Source: Micromonospora sp. U21
GTDB taxonomy: Bacteria; Actinomycetota; Actinomycetes; Mycobacteriales; Micromonosporaceae
Direction of reading: 5' to 3'
Length of the DNA stretch: 64,000 nucleotides
Assembly (NCBI RefSeq): GCF_018070045.1
Contig: NZ_JAGPYK010000012.1
Span: 124,001 to 188,000 of the forward strand
The translations under genes were made by a program, and so were the position numbers. The notes under the pieces were generated by a model. The model ran no database searches. It had not been told where the DNA came from and saw nothing but the letters and a program-made list of their open reading frames with translations. This document shows positions 34,610-42,813 of this stretch, one piece after another (the first letter of the stretch is position 1; every line of letters begins with the position of its first letter).

Positions 34610-34654
34610 ACTTTCGTCGAACCGCTACATAGATTGATGTCATCAGTCGAAAGT
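34610..34654. promoter_or_regulatory. Candidate operator: ACTTTCG and CGAAAGT half-sites
   Basis: ACTTTCG at 34610-34616 and its complement CGAAAGT at 34648-34654 flank an AT-rich 31-base spacer (TACATAGATTGATGTCAT) that could hold the promoter. TTTCCGTCGAA at 34591 is a further partial half-site. The same pair occurs at 11716-11739 upstream of the related secreted dehydrogenase. It lies about 120 bp before the laccase ATG. Function is inferred. Confidence 0.45.
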
Positions 34655-34774
34655 TCTGAGTCTTCCGAGCAAAGTCCGCGACGGGGCTCAGAACTCGCGG
34701 GGCCGTCCCTCCTGTGCTCGACGGTCGCCGCACCCTGCCCTGTCGCGGCTGTGTCCGGTCGAGAACGGAGTCCC

Positions 34775-35779
34775 ATGGACGACCATCCCGTCGGCACCCC
34801 CCGTCACCTGTCCCGCAGATCGCTCATGACAACCGGAGTGCTGGCCGCCAGCGCGGTCGGCGTGACCGCGTCCACGGTCGGCGCCCCCTTCAGCGGCAGC
34901 CCGGCCCAGGCCGTGGCCGGCATCACCAAGAAGGTCACCATCTACGCCGAGCAGCTGCCCGGAGGTCTGTTCGGGTACGGCCTGGCACCCGGGCAGGCCA
35001 CCGTGCCGGGGCCGGTGCTGGAGATCTACGAGGGTGACACCCTCGAGATCACCCTGGTCAACACCACCACCCAGCGGCTGTCCATCCACCCGCACGGGGT
35101 GGACTACAGCACTGACTCGGATGGCAGCCCGCTCAACGCCTCGTTCAACAATCCGGGCGAGACCCGGACGTACGTGTGGCGCTCGCGGGAGATGTTCCTC
35201 GCGTCCGGCCGGCGGTTCATGCCGGGCAGCGCCGGCTACTGGCACTACCACGACCACGCGATGGGCACCGACCACGGCACCGCCGGGGTGGCCAAGGGGC
35301 TGTACGGCGCGCTGATCGTGCGGCGTCGCGGCGACATCCTGCCGGAGAAGCAGTTCACGGTCGTGTTCAACGACATGTTGATCAACAACCGGATGGCGCC
35401 GGACACGCCGATGTTCGAGGCGAACCTGGGCCAGCGGGTGGAGTGGCTCGCCATCGGGCACGGCGGCACCTTCCACACCTTCCACCTGCACGCGCACCGC
35501 TGGGCGGACAACCGCACCGGCATGCTCGAGGGCCCGGCCGACCCGAGCCTCGTGATCGACAACAAGGACCTGAACCCGGGCAGCTCCTTCGGGTTCCAGG
35601 TGCTGGCCGGGGAGGGCGTCGGGCCCGGTGCGTGGATGTACCACTGCCACGTGCAGTCCCACTCCGATGGCGGCATGGCCGGAATCTTCCTGGTGCGCAA
35701 CGCCGACGGCAGCATTCCGCCGGGCGCGGAAGAGGCCATCCACAGGTTCCAGGGCCACACCCACACGCACGGCAGCTGA
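34775..35779 (+). CDS. Two-domain multicopper oxidase (small laccase type), Tat-exported
   Basis: 334 residues; ATG 34775 after AACGGAG. The signal peptide has a twin-arginine motif (LSRRSLMTTGVLAAS), as expected for a copper enzyme folded before export. Copper-binding motifs are complete and in order: SIHPHGVDY near residue 107, YWHYHDHAMG near 155, FHTFHLHAHRW near 235 and the type 1 site YHCHVQSHSDGGM near 290. Length and motif order match bacterial two-domain laccases, which act as trimers. It oxidises phenols or similar donors with O2 outside the cell. It is the first gene of an operon (23 bp to the next) that also encodes a cupredoxin. Confidence 0.93.
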   Translation: MDDHPVGTPRHLSRRSLMTTGVLAASAVGVTASTVGAPFSGSPAQAVAGITKKVTIYAEQLPGGLFGYGLAPGQATVPGPVLEIYEGDTLEITLVNTTTQRLSIHPHGVDYSTDSDGSPLNASFNNPGETRTYVWRSREMFLASGRRFMPGSAGYWHYHDHAMGTDHGTAGVAKGLYGALIVRRRGDILPEKQFTVVFNDMLINNRMAPDTPMFEANLGQRVEWLAIGHGGTFHTFHLHAHRWADNRTGMLEGPADPSLVIDNKDLNPGSSFGFQVLAGEGVGPGAWMYHCHVQSHSDGGMAGIFLVRNADGSIPPGAEEAIHRFQGHTHTHGS

Positions 35780-35802
35780 GTGACTCGAGAGTGGGGACGG
35801 GG

Positions 35803-38800
35803 ATGACAAGACAATTACGACGAGCCCTCGCCGCGGGAGCGGTCATCGCGACGTTGATGCAGGGCACCGCGGCAGCAGCCGCACCGCAGGCGGCACCCGC
35901 ACCACAGGCGGCGCAGGAGAACAAGACAGCGGTCCTCGTCTTTCACGGGCCGGTGGCGGAGCAGCAGGATCCGGTCGCCCGCGCCGCGGAGGCGATCAAG
36001 GAACTCGGCGCGGACCACGACATCGAGGTCACGGCCACCACGAACCCGGCGGTGTTCACCACGGCCAGGCTGTCCGCGTACCGCAGCGTGGTCTTTCTCT
36101 CCGCGACGGGCGCCGCGCTCAACCGTGACCAGGAAGCGGCGCTGCAGAGCTACATGAAGGCCGGCGGCGGTTTCGTCGGCATCGCCGACGCCGCCCGCGC
36201 GCAGGTCGACTCCACCTGGTTCACCGGCCTGATCGGCACCCGCCCGGCGGGCGCCATCCCGGTGGCCGAGCCGGTGGCCCGGGTGACCGCCAGCGGCGAG
36301 AACGCGCCGAACGAGACCAAGGAGAAGCTGACCGACGGGGACTCCGGCACCAAGTGGCTCGTCCGCACCCCGACGGCCTGGGTGGCGTACGAGCTGAGCG
36401 CGGCCAAGCGGATCACCGGGTATGCGCTGACGTCGGCCAACGACTCCTCCGGGCGGGACCCGAAGGACTGGACCCTCCAGGGCTCCACGGACGGCCAGAG
36501 CTGGTCCGATCTGGACAAGCGCACCGGCCAGACCTTCCCGGAGCGGTTCCAGACCCGCCGGTTCGACATCGCCACGCCGCAGGAGTTCAAGCATTTCCGG
36601 CTGAACATCACCGCGAACAGCGGCGAACCGCTGACCCAGCTCGCCGACCTGCGCCTGTTCACCGGCAGCACCACCACCCCGGAGCCGCCGGCGGTGAACC
36701 GGGCGGTCGTCAACATCCTGGACCGGAACCACCCGGCCACGGCGTCGCTGCCGATGACGCTCACCCGGTCGGACCGCTGGGAGAACTGGGACCCGAACCC
36801 GATCGGCACGGTGCACACCGTCGCCCAGGTCGAGGAGCGGCACTACAACCCGGGACCGGGCGCCAACGGCCCGTTCCACCCGGTGTCCTGGTGCCGGGAC
36901 TACGACGGCGGCCGATCGTTCTACACGGGCATGGGCCACACCGAGGGCAGCTACGGCGAGGCGGCGTTCCGCACGCACCTGACCGGGGCGCTCAAGTGGA
37001 CGACCGGCCTGGAGCGCGGTGACTGCCAGGCGACGATCGCCGCGAACTACAAGGTGGAGCGGCTCACCGCGGCCAATCAGACCGGGCAGCTGGACCAGAT
37101 CGGCGAGCCGCACGGGCTCACCATCGCCCCGGACAACACGGTGTTCTACGTCGGCAAGGCGGCCTGCCCGAGCGGCCCGGTCGCGGACTGGAACAACCCG
37201 AACGTCGGCCTGGGCTGCGGCACCATCCACTCCTGGGACCCGCGCACCAAGCAGGCCAAGCTGCTCACCACCCTGGAGGTGATGGGCAACCGGGGTAGCG
37301 GCTCCGAGCTGGTGAAGAACGAGGAGGGCCTGCTCGGCATCGTGCCGGACCCGAAGTTCGCCGAGAACGGCTGGCTCTACGTCTACTGGATGCCGCACGA
37401 GTCGATCGACCGGGTGCAGCGGGTCGGGCAGCGGACCGTCTCCCGGTTCACCTACGACCGCGAGACGCAGACCATCGACCAGGCCACCCGCAAGGACCTG
37501 CTGCAGTTCCCGGTGCAGATCCACAGCTGCTGCCACTCCGGCGGCGGGATGGCGTTCGACGCCAAGGGCAACCTGTACGTGGGGTCCGGCGACAACAACT
37601 CCTCCGAGGGATCGCAGGGCTACTCCGGCAACAACTGGACCCAGGAGTACCAGGGGATCTCGTTCCAGGACGCCCGCCGCACGTCGGGCAACACCAACGA
37701 CCTCGCTGGCAAGATCATCCGGATTCACCCGGAGGCCGACGGCACGTACACCATCCCGGAGGGCAACCTCTTCCCGCCGGGCACCGAGAAGACCCGACCG
37801 GAGATCTACGTGATGGGCGTGCGGAACATCGCCCGCCTGCAGGTCGACCCGAAGCACCAGTGGCTGACCGCCGGCTGGGTGGGGCCTGACGCCTCGTCGC
37901 CCAGCCCGACGCTGGGCCCGGCCAAGTACGAGACGGCCACCATCATCACCTCGGCCGGCAACCACGGCTGGCCGTACTGCATGGGCAACCGGCAGCCGTA
38001 CCGGGACCGCAGCAGCACCGACGCGACGGTGCTGACCGGCTGGTACGACTGCGACAACCTGAAGAACGAGTCGCCGCGTAACACCGGCCTGGTGGACATT
38101 CCGCCGGCCCGGGACAACATGATCTGGTACTCGCCGGACGGCGGCGGCCCGGTGTTCCCGGAGCGGGCGGACGGCAGCGGGCTTCCGACCTACGTCGCCG
38201 CCGACGCCACCTACACGCAGCCGTACCTCCGCGGCGGCGGCCAGGCCATCATGTCCGGGCCGACCTACCACCGCGATCTGGTCGACACGAACAGCGGCGT
38301 GGCGTGGCCGGCGCACTGGGACGGCAAGTGGCTCATCGGTGACCAGTCGAACGCGAACAACCGGATCGCGGTCACCGTCGACCCGGCAGGCGTACCGCGT
38401 GCGGCCCCGCCGGTGTTCGCCGAGTCGCTGCGGGCCATCATCCCCGGCGGCAACGGCGACGCCCGGCTGCAGAGCTGGATGGACGCCAAGTTCGGCCCGG
38501 ACGGCGCGCTCTACCTGCTGGACTACGGAGGCGGGTTCTTCAGCCTGCACCCCAACCAGAAGCTGATCCGGATCACCTACACGGGTGGCGCGCCGACCCC
38601 GGCGCCGGCCGCGAGTTCGGTCGCCGTTCAGAACAAGCCGCTGACCATGGCCTTCAACGGATCTCGCTCCGGTGGCGTCAGCTACCGGTGGGAGTTCGGC
38701 GACGGCGCTACGTCGACCGAGGCGAACCCCCGGCACACCTACGCCCGGGTCGGCACCTACACCGCGAAGCTGACCGTCACGTACGCCGACGGGGAGACGG

Positions 38801-39738
38801 CGACGGTGCAGACCACGGTCACGGTGGGCTGTGCGGTGCCGGACAACCGGGCCACCGTGTGGCTCGGTGACACGGACACGAAGGTGCCCAGCCGCACGGT
38901 CGGGCAGGGTTGCACCATCAACGACCTGATCGACGACGAGAGCACCTGGGCCGACCACAACAGCTTCGTCCGGCACGTGACCGCGGTGATCGGCACGCTT
39001 CAGGACGACGACCTGCTCTCCGCACGTGAAGCCGGCACGCTGACCCGCCTGGCTGCCGCGTCCGAGATCGGCCGGGACGGACACACCGGCTACGAGCCGC
39101 TCTTCGACGGCACCGCCGAGTCGCTGCTCGGTTGGCAGCAGGCGCCGTCCGGATCGTTCGGCATCCAGCCGGACGGCTCGCTGCGGTCCAGCGGTGGCCT
39201 GGGCATGCTCTGGCACACCAAGGAGCTCGCCGACTTCTCCCTGAAGGTGCAGTTCCGCGACATCGCGCCGGGCACCGGCCGGGCCAACAGCGGCGTCTTC
39301 ACCCGGTTCCCGGACCCGCGGATCCCGCTGGAGCAACGCCCACCGGGTAGCTGCGGCACGGTCGGGTCCGCCCGGACGTCGCCCGCGTGGGTGGCGATCT
39401 ACTGCGGCCACGAGATCCAGATCTACGACGGTGAGACCGGCGAACCGCAGAAGACCGGCTCGGTCTACAACTTCGATCCGGTGCCGCTCGCCCAGGCCGG
39501 CGTCACCCCGAAGGACCAGTGGAACGACTACGAGATCCGCGTGGTCGGGCAGCACTACACGATGATCCGCAACGGTGTGGTGATCAACGAGTTCGACAAC
39601 ACGCCGGGCAAGCAGTCCTCACGCGCCGGTGACCCGCCGACCGATCTGCGGCAGTTCCTCAGCGGCTTCATCGGGCTCCAGAACCACGGCGACAACGATC
39701 TGATCGAGTTCCGCAACATCCGCGTGCGCGAGCTCTAG
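35803..39738 (+). CDS. Secreted 1311-residue ThuA / F5-8C / sugar dehydrogenase / PKD / DUF1080 protein
   Basis: ATG 35803 with a signal peptide. Domains by position: a ThuA-like half at about 40-150, an F5/8-type C (discoidin) domain at 160-288, the second ThuA half at 295-406 (SWCRDYDGGRSFYTGMGHTE), a PQQ-type glucose/sorbosone dehydrogenase at 415-926 (HGLTIAPDNTVFYVGKAACP, IHSCCHSGGGMAFDAKGNLY), PKD at 936-1008, the CTINDLID module at about 1010-1090 and DUF1080 at 1095-1311. It combines in one chain what the genes at 12009 and 14954 split into two. The ThuA half lacks the usual FRHD and GVHAA histidines, so that domain may be structural. Probable role: oxidation and cleavage of an external glycoside. 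Confidence 0.85.
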   Translation: MTRQLRRALAAGAVIATLMQGTAAAAAPQAAPAPQAAQENKTAVLVFHGPVAEQQDPVARAAEAIKELGADHDIEVTATTNPAVFTTARLSAYRSVVFLSATGAALNRDQEAALQSYMKAGGGFVGIADAARAQVDSTWFTGLIGTRPAGAIPVAEPVARVTASGENAPNETKEKLTDGDSGTKWLVRTPTAWVAYELSAAKRITGYALTSANDSSGRDPKDWTLQGSTDGQSWSDLDKRTGQTFPERFQTRRFDIATPQEFKHFRLNITANSGEPLTQLADLRLFTGSTTTPEPPAVNRAVVNILDRNHPATASLPMTLTRSDRWENWDPNPIGTVHTVAQVEERHYNPGPGANGPFHPVSWCRDYDGGRSFYTGMGHTEGSYGEAAFRTHLTGALKWTTGLERGDCQATIAANYKVERLTAANQTGQLDQIGEPHGLTIAPDNTVFYVGKAACPSGPVADWNNPNVGLGCGTIHSWDPRTKQAKLLTTLEVMGNRGSGSELVKNEEGLLGIVPDPKFAENGWLYVYWMPHESIDRVQRVGQRTVSRFTYDRETQTIDQATRKDLLQFPVQIHSCCHSGGGMAFDAKGNLYVGSGDNNSSEGSQGYSGNNWTQEYQGISFQDARRTSGNTNDLAGKIIRIHPEADGTYTIPEGNLFPPGTEKTRPEIYVMGVRNIARLQVDPKHQWLTAGWVGPDASSPSPTLGPAKYETATIITSAGNHGWPYCMGNRQPYRDRSSTDATVLTGWYDCDNLKNESPRNTGLVDIPPARDNMIWYSPDGGGPVFPERADGSGLPTYVAADATYTQPYLRGGGQAIMSGPTYHRDLVDTNSGVAWPAHWDGKWLIGDQSNANNRIAVTVDPAGVPRAAPPVFAESLRAIIPGGNGDARLQSWMDAKFGPDGALYLLDYGGGFFSLHPNQKLIRITYTGGAPTPAPAASSVAVQNKPLTMAFNGSRSGGVSYRWEFGDGATSTEANPRHTYARVGTYTAKLTVTYADGETATVQTTVTVGCAVPDNRATVWLGDTDTKVPSRTVGQGCTINDLIDDESTWADHNSFVRHVTAVIGTLQDDDLLSAREAGTLTRLAAASEIGRDGHTGYEPLFDGTAESLLGWQQAPSGSFGIQPDGSLRSSGGLGMLWHTKELADFSLKVQFRDIAPGTGRANSGVFTRFPDPRIPLEQRPPGSCGTVGSARTSPAWVAIYCGHEIQIYDGETGEPQKTGSVYNFDPVPLAQAGVTPKDQWNDYEIRVVGQHYTMIRNGVVINEFDNTPGKQSSRAGDPPTDLRQFLSGFIGLQNHGDNDLIEFRNIRVREL

Positions 39739-39746
39739 GAGAAACC

Positions 39747-41273
39747 ATGATCCGACGACTGACGGCCGCGCTGGCGGCGCTCCTGCTCACGGTGATCCCG
39801 TTGGCCGGCGCGCCCGCCTCCGCCGCCCCGCGCGTCGCGGAACAGGTGCTGACCTGGACCGCCGACGACGACATCACCCGCTACAAGTCCGCGCCCGCCC
39901 AGGCGGTGGCCGGAGCGACCACGATCATCTGGGAGAACAGCGCGGCCACCGGCAACACCACCGGGATGCCGCACACGCTGACCTTCGACACCACCACCGA
40001 CGGCTACAACCACGACGTCACGCTGAACATCCTGGCCAACCCGTTCGACGTGAACAACGGGCGGCACCAGGCGACGGTGACCCTGACACCGGGCAGGTAC
40101 CGGTACTTCTGCTCCATTCCCGGCCACAGCCAGATGGTCGGCGAGCTGGTGGTCACCGACGGCGGCGGAGGCGACGACACCACGCCGCCGGCAGTTTCCG
40201 CCACGGTGGCCGGCGACCGCGACCAGGACGGCAACTACATCGGTACGGCCACGGTGACCGTCACGGCCGCCGACGCCGGATCGGGTGTGGAGACCGTCGA
40301 GTACCAGGTCGACGACACCAGCTTCCTGCCGTACACGCAGCCCGTGCCGGTCACCGCGATCGGCGACCACTCGGTGCAGTTCCGCGCCACCGACCAGGTC
40401 GGCAACACGAGCGAGGTCGGCTCGGTGTCGTTCCGGATCGTCGAGCCGAGCGAGGAGGACACCACTCCACCGGTGGTGACGGCCGACCTGGCCGGCGACC
40501 GGGACGGCGACGGCAACTACATCGGTACGGCCACCGCCACGCTGGCCGCCACCGACGCGGGATCCGGTGTCGCCACGATCGAGTACTCGTTGGACGGGGC
40601 CGCCTTCACCGCGTACTCCGCACCGATCGTGGTCGACGGCGTCGGCATGCACATGCTGCACTACCGGGCGACCGACGTCGCCGGGAACACGTCGGCCGAG
40701 CAGATGTCCCACTTCACCGTCGTCGAGCCGCAGGCCGAGGACACCGCCCCGCCCACGGTGTCCGCCACGGTCACCGGCGACCAGAACGACGACGGCGCGT
40801 ACGTGGGCGGTGCGACCGTGACCGTCACGGCCACCGACGACGACTCGGGTGTGGCTTCGATCGAGTACGCGCTCGACACCGGCGCCTGGACCTCGTACGC
40901 CGCCCCCGTCTCCGTCCGCGCCATCGGGGCGCACACCCTGCGCTACCGGGCGACGGACGCCGCCGGGAACGCCTCCGCGGAGCGGTCGGCGACCTTCACG
41001 GTGGTGGCGGACGGCACCGACGCCTGCCCCGAGTCGGACACCCGGGCCAGAGTGATCATCGATGGCGTCGACACCGGCGTCGCCAACGTCGACACCGGCG
41101 ACGGCTGCACCATCAACGACCTGATCGACGAAGGCGCCGCCTACGACGGGCACGCCGTCTTCGTCCGGCACGTCGAAGCGGTCACCGCCACCCTGGTGGC
41201 CGGCGGCACCCTCACCCTGCGGCAGCAGGGCGCCATCGTCCGGGCCGCAGCCCGATCGGACGTCGGCGCATGA
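39747..41273 (+). CDS. Secreted cupredoxin with three Ig-like repeats and a C-terminal CTINDLID module
   Basis: 508 residues; ATG 39747, TAGGAG upstream. Signal peptide, then a plastocyanin-like domain (about 30-140) with type 1 copper ligands: His in GMPHTLTFD, then Cys, His and Met in YFCSIPGHSQM (C-x4-H-x2-M). Three tandem repeats of about 93 residues follow, each starting TxPPxV and ending in a YRATDxxGNxS pattern (OmpL47-like Ig folds). The last roughly 75 residues match the module in the preceding protein. It probably shuttles electrons between the secreted dehydrogenase and the laccase; that is inferred from the operon. Confidence 0.87.
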   Translation: MIRRLTAALAALLLTVIPLAGAPASAAPRVAEQVLTWTADDDITRYKSAPAQAVAGATTIIWENSAATGNTTGMPHTLTFDTTTDGYNHDVTLNILANPFDVNNGRHQATVTLTPGRYRYFCSIPGHSQMVGELVVTDGGGGDDTTPPAVSATVAGDRDQDGNYIGTATVTVTAADAGSGVETVEYQVDDTSFLPYTQPVPVTAIGDHSVQFRATDQVGNTSEVGSVSFRIVEPSEEDTTPPVVTADLAGDRDGDGNYIGTATATLAATDAGSGVATIEYSLDGAAFTAYSAPIVVDGVGMHMLHYRATDVAGNTSAEQMSHFTVVEPQAEDTAPPTVSATVTGDQNDDGAYVGGATVTVTATDDDSGVASIEYALDTGAWTSYAAPVSVRAIGAHTLRYRATDAAGNASAERSATFTVVADGTDACPESDTRARVIIDGVDTGVANVDTGDGCTINDLIDEGAAYDGHAVFVRHVEAVTATLVAGGTLTLRQQGAIVRAAARSDVGA

Positions 41274-41305
41274 GTCACCGAACCTCATCGACAGGGAGTA
41301 CAACG

Positions 41306-42286
41306 ATGCCCAGACGTACCGTCGCCAAGCTGGCCACCGTGAGCGCCGTCATCACCGCCTCGGTGCTGGCGGTGGCGCCCAGCGCGCACGCCGACCTGGT
41401 CACCCACTGCATCGGCACCGGCGGTGCGGTGACGGTGCCCAACGACCTGTACGTGCCGGCCGGTGAGTCCTGCGCGCTCACCGGCACCACGATCACCGGG
41501 AACGTGACCGTCGCCGCCGGCGGCAACCTGGTGGTCACCGGTGGCAACGTCAGCGGCGAGGTACGCGTCGCCGCGGACGGCTACCTGGACGCCACCGACA
41601 CGACGATCGCCGGTCAGGTGGTGCTGGCCGCCGGCGGTTACGGCGCCTTCCTGAGGGACGCCCGGACCGGCAACGTGACGGTGCGGCCGAAGGGTGCCGC
41701 GACCATCGACAGCTTCCTGTTCGTCGAGCAGTCCACGATCGTCGGGACAGTCAACGCCGGCGCCGGTGAGGTCCGGCTCGACAGCGGCACCCAGGTGGAG
41801 CGCAACCTCAGCACCACCGGCACGTACTACACCGACGTGCACGACTCGTTCGTCGACGGCACGCTCTCGGTGCTGAACAGCGCCACCGGCAGTGTCGTGT
41901 GCGGCAGCGCGGTCCGGGGCCTGGCCACCTTCGCCGGCAACCTGGGTGCCGTGCAGCTCGGCCCGAACGGCAGCCTCGACAGTTGCGCCTCCGGGGGCTA
42001 CTGGGGCCGGGACGTCAGCATCACGAACACCACCGGCGGTGCCACCGTCGACGACAACATCATCGACGGCCGGTTGACCGTCACGTCCAACAACCCGGCC
42101 GCCCAGGTGGCCGCGAACAACCGGATCCGCGGCGGCGTGACCGGTGACCAGGCGAGTGCCACCACCGCCCGGTCGGCCCGGTCCGCGGCCGTTGCGGACC
42201 GGGAGGGTGCCGGAGAGCAGCGGGCGGAGGCCCGCCGTACCTCCGCCACGCAGGAGGCTGTCGCTGCCGGCGCGGCGCGTCTCTAG
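41306..42286 (+). CDS. Secreted repetitive protein, probable beta-solenoid
   Basis: 326 residues; ATG 41306 with AGGGAG 8 bp upstream. Signal peptide (ASVLAVAPSAHAD), then short repeats of the kind GNVTVAAGGNLVVTGGNVSG and GEVRVAADGYLDATDTTIAG, typical of right-handed beta helices. Three cysteines are spread through the chain. The last 60 residues are Ala/Arg/Glu-rich and look disordered. No enzyme motif is seen. It is the last gene of the laccase operon and could serve as a surface scaffold. A hairpin terminator follows 13 bp later. Confidence 0.72.
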   Translation: MPRRTVAKLATVSAVITASVLAVAPSAHADLVTHCIGTGGAVTVPNDLYVPAGESCALTGTTITGNVTVAAGGNLVVTGGNVSGEVRVAADGYLDATDTTIAGQVVLAAGGYGAFLRDARTGNVTVRPKGAATIDSFLFVEQSTIVGTVNAGAGEVRLDSGTQVERNLSTTGTYYTDVHDSFVDGTLSVLNSATGSVVCGSAVRGLATFAGNLGAVQLGPNGSLDSCASGGYWGRDVSITNTTGGATVDDNIIDGRLTVTSNNPAAQVAANNRIRGGVTGDQASATTARSARSAAVADREGAGEQRAEARRTSATQEAVAAGAARL

Positions 42287-42298
42287 GTAGTTCCCCGC

Positions 42299-42332
42299 GC
42301 GGGGTCACGGGCGATCCGGCCCGTGGCCCCGC
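42299..42332 (+). terminator. Terminator of the laccase operon
   Basis: A 14-bp stem with one T/G wobble (42299-42312 with 42319-42332) and a GATCCG loop lies 13 bp after the stop. The following 270 bp contain no recognisable gene. Confidence 0.8.
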
Positions 42333-42602
42333 ACGGCTGCCGCAGCATCGAGGGCAGGCGCCGGTCACCAGCCGACAGCGCAGCCTCCTGCCACCGGTGC
42401 CCGGCCGACGACCCCATCCGCCGGAGTCCGCCGGACCCACACGCCCCCGGCAGGCCAGCCGTCGATAAGCGGCAGGACATCCGTGCGCTGACCCGGCAAC
42501 ACCAGCGGGGTGCGCACACCGACGCCGAGTTCGCGTGAAGCTGGTCAAGATCCACAAGATCCACAAGAGGCACTGAGGCGACGCTCGGCATGGGCCGTCA
42601 GC

Positions 42603-42650
42603 GAGCGTTATACCTCAGGGGCATAGTTATGCCTCAGAGGTATAACGCTC
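42603..42650. repeat. GCGTTAT-family palindrome, copy 2 (48 bp)
   Basis: Outer arms GAGCGTTATACCTC and GAGGTATAACGCTC are exact; inner arms AGGGGCAT/ATGCCTCA have two mismatches around AGTT. The centre GCATAGTTATGC is the same as in copy 3 at 51827. It lies between the laccase operon and the convergent Nudix gene. Confidence 0.83.
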
Positions 42651-42813
42651 ACAACAGCGACCGCCCGGAACGGGCGGCCGTGGCGGGGTCCGCCGGGACC
42701 GAACGGACCGGCGAGCACCAGCGGGATGTTCCGAGTCGCGCGGCGGCATGACCGACAGGACACCCGCCGAGGCGCCGGCGGGTCACCGGGCGGCCCGGCC
42801 TCGGCGTGGCTCG

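Noticed and set aside
35815..39555. Very long minus-strand open frame opposite the large secreted protein
   Set aside because: Arises from the high GC at third positions of the real gene; it is rich in Arg, Gly, Val and His with no motifs.
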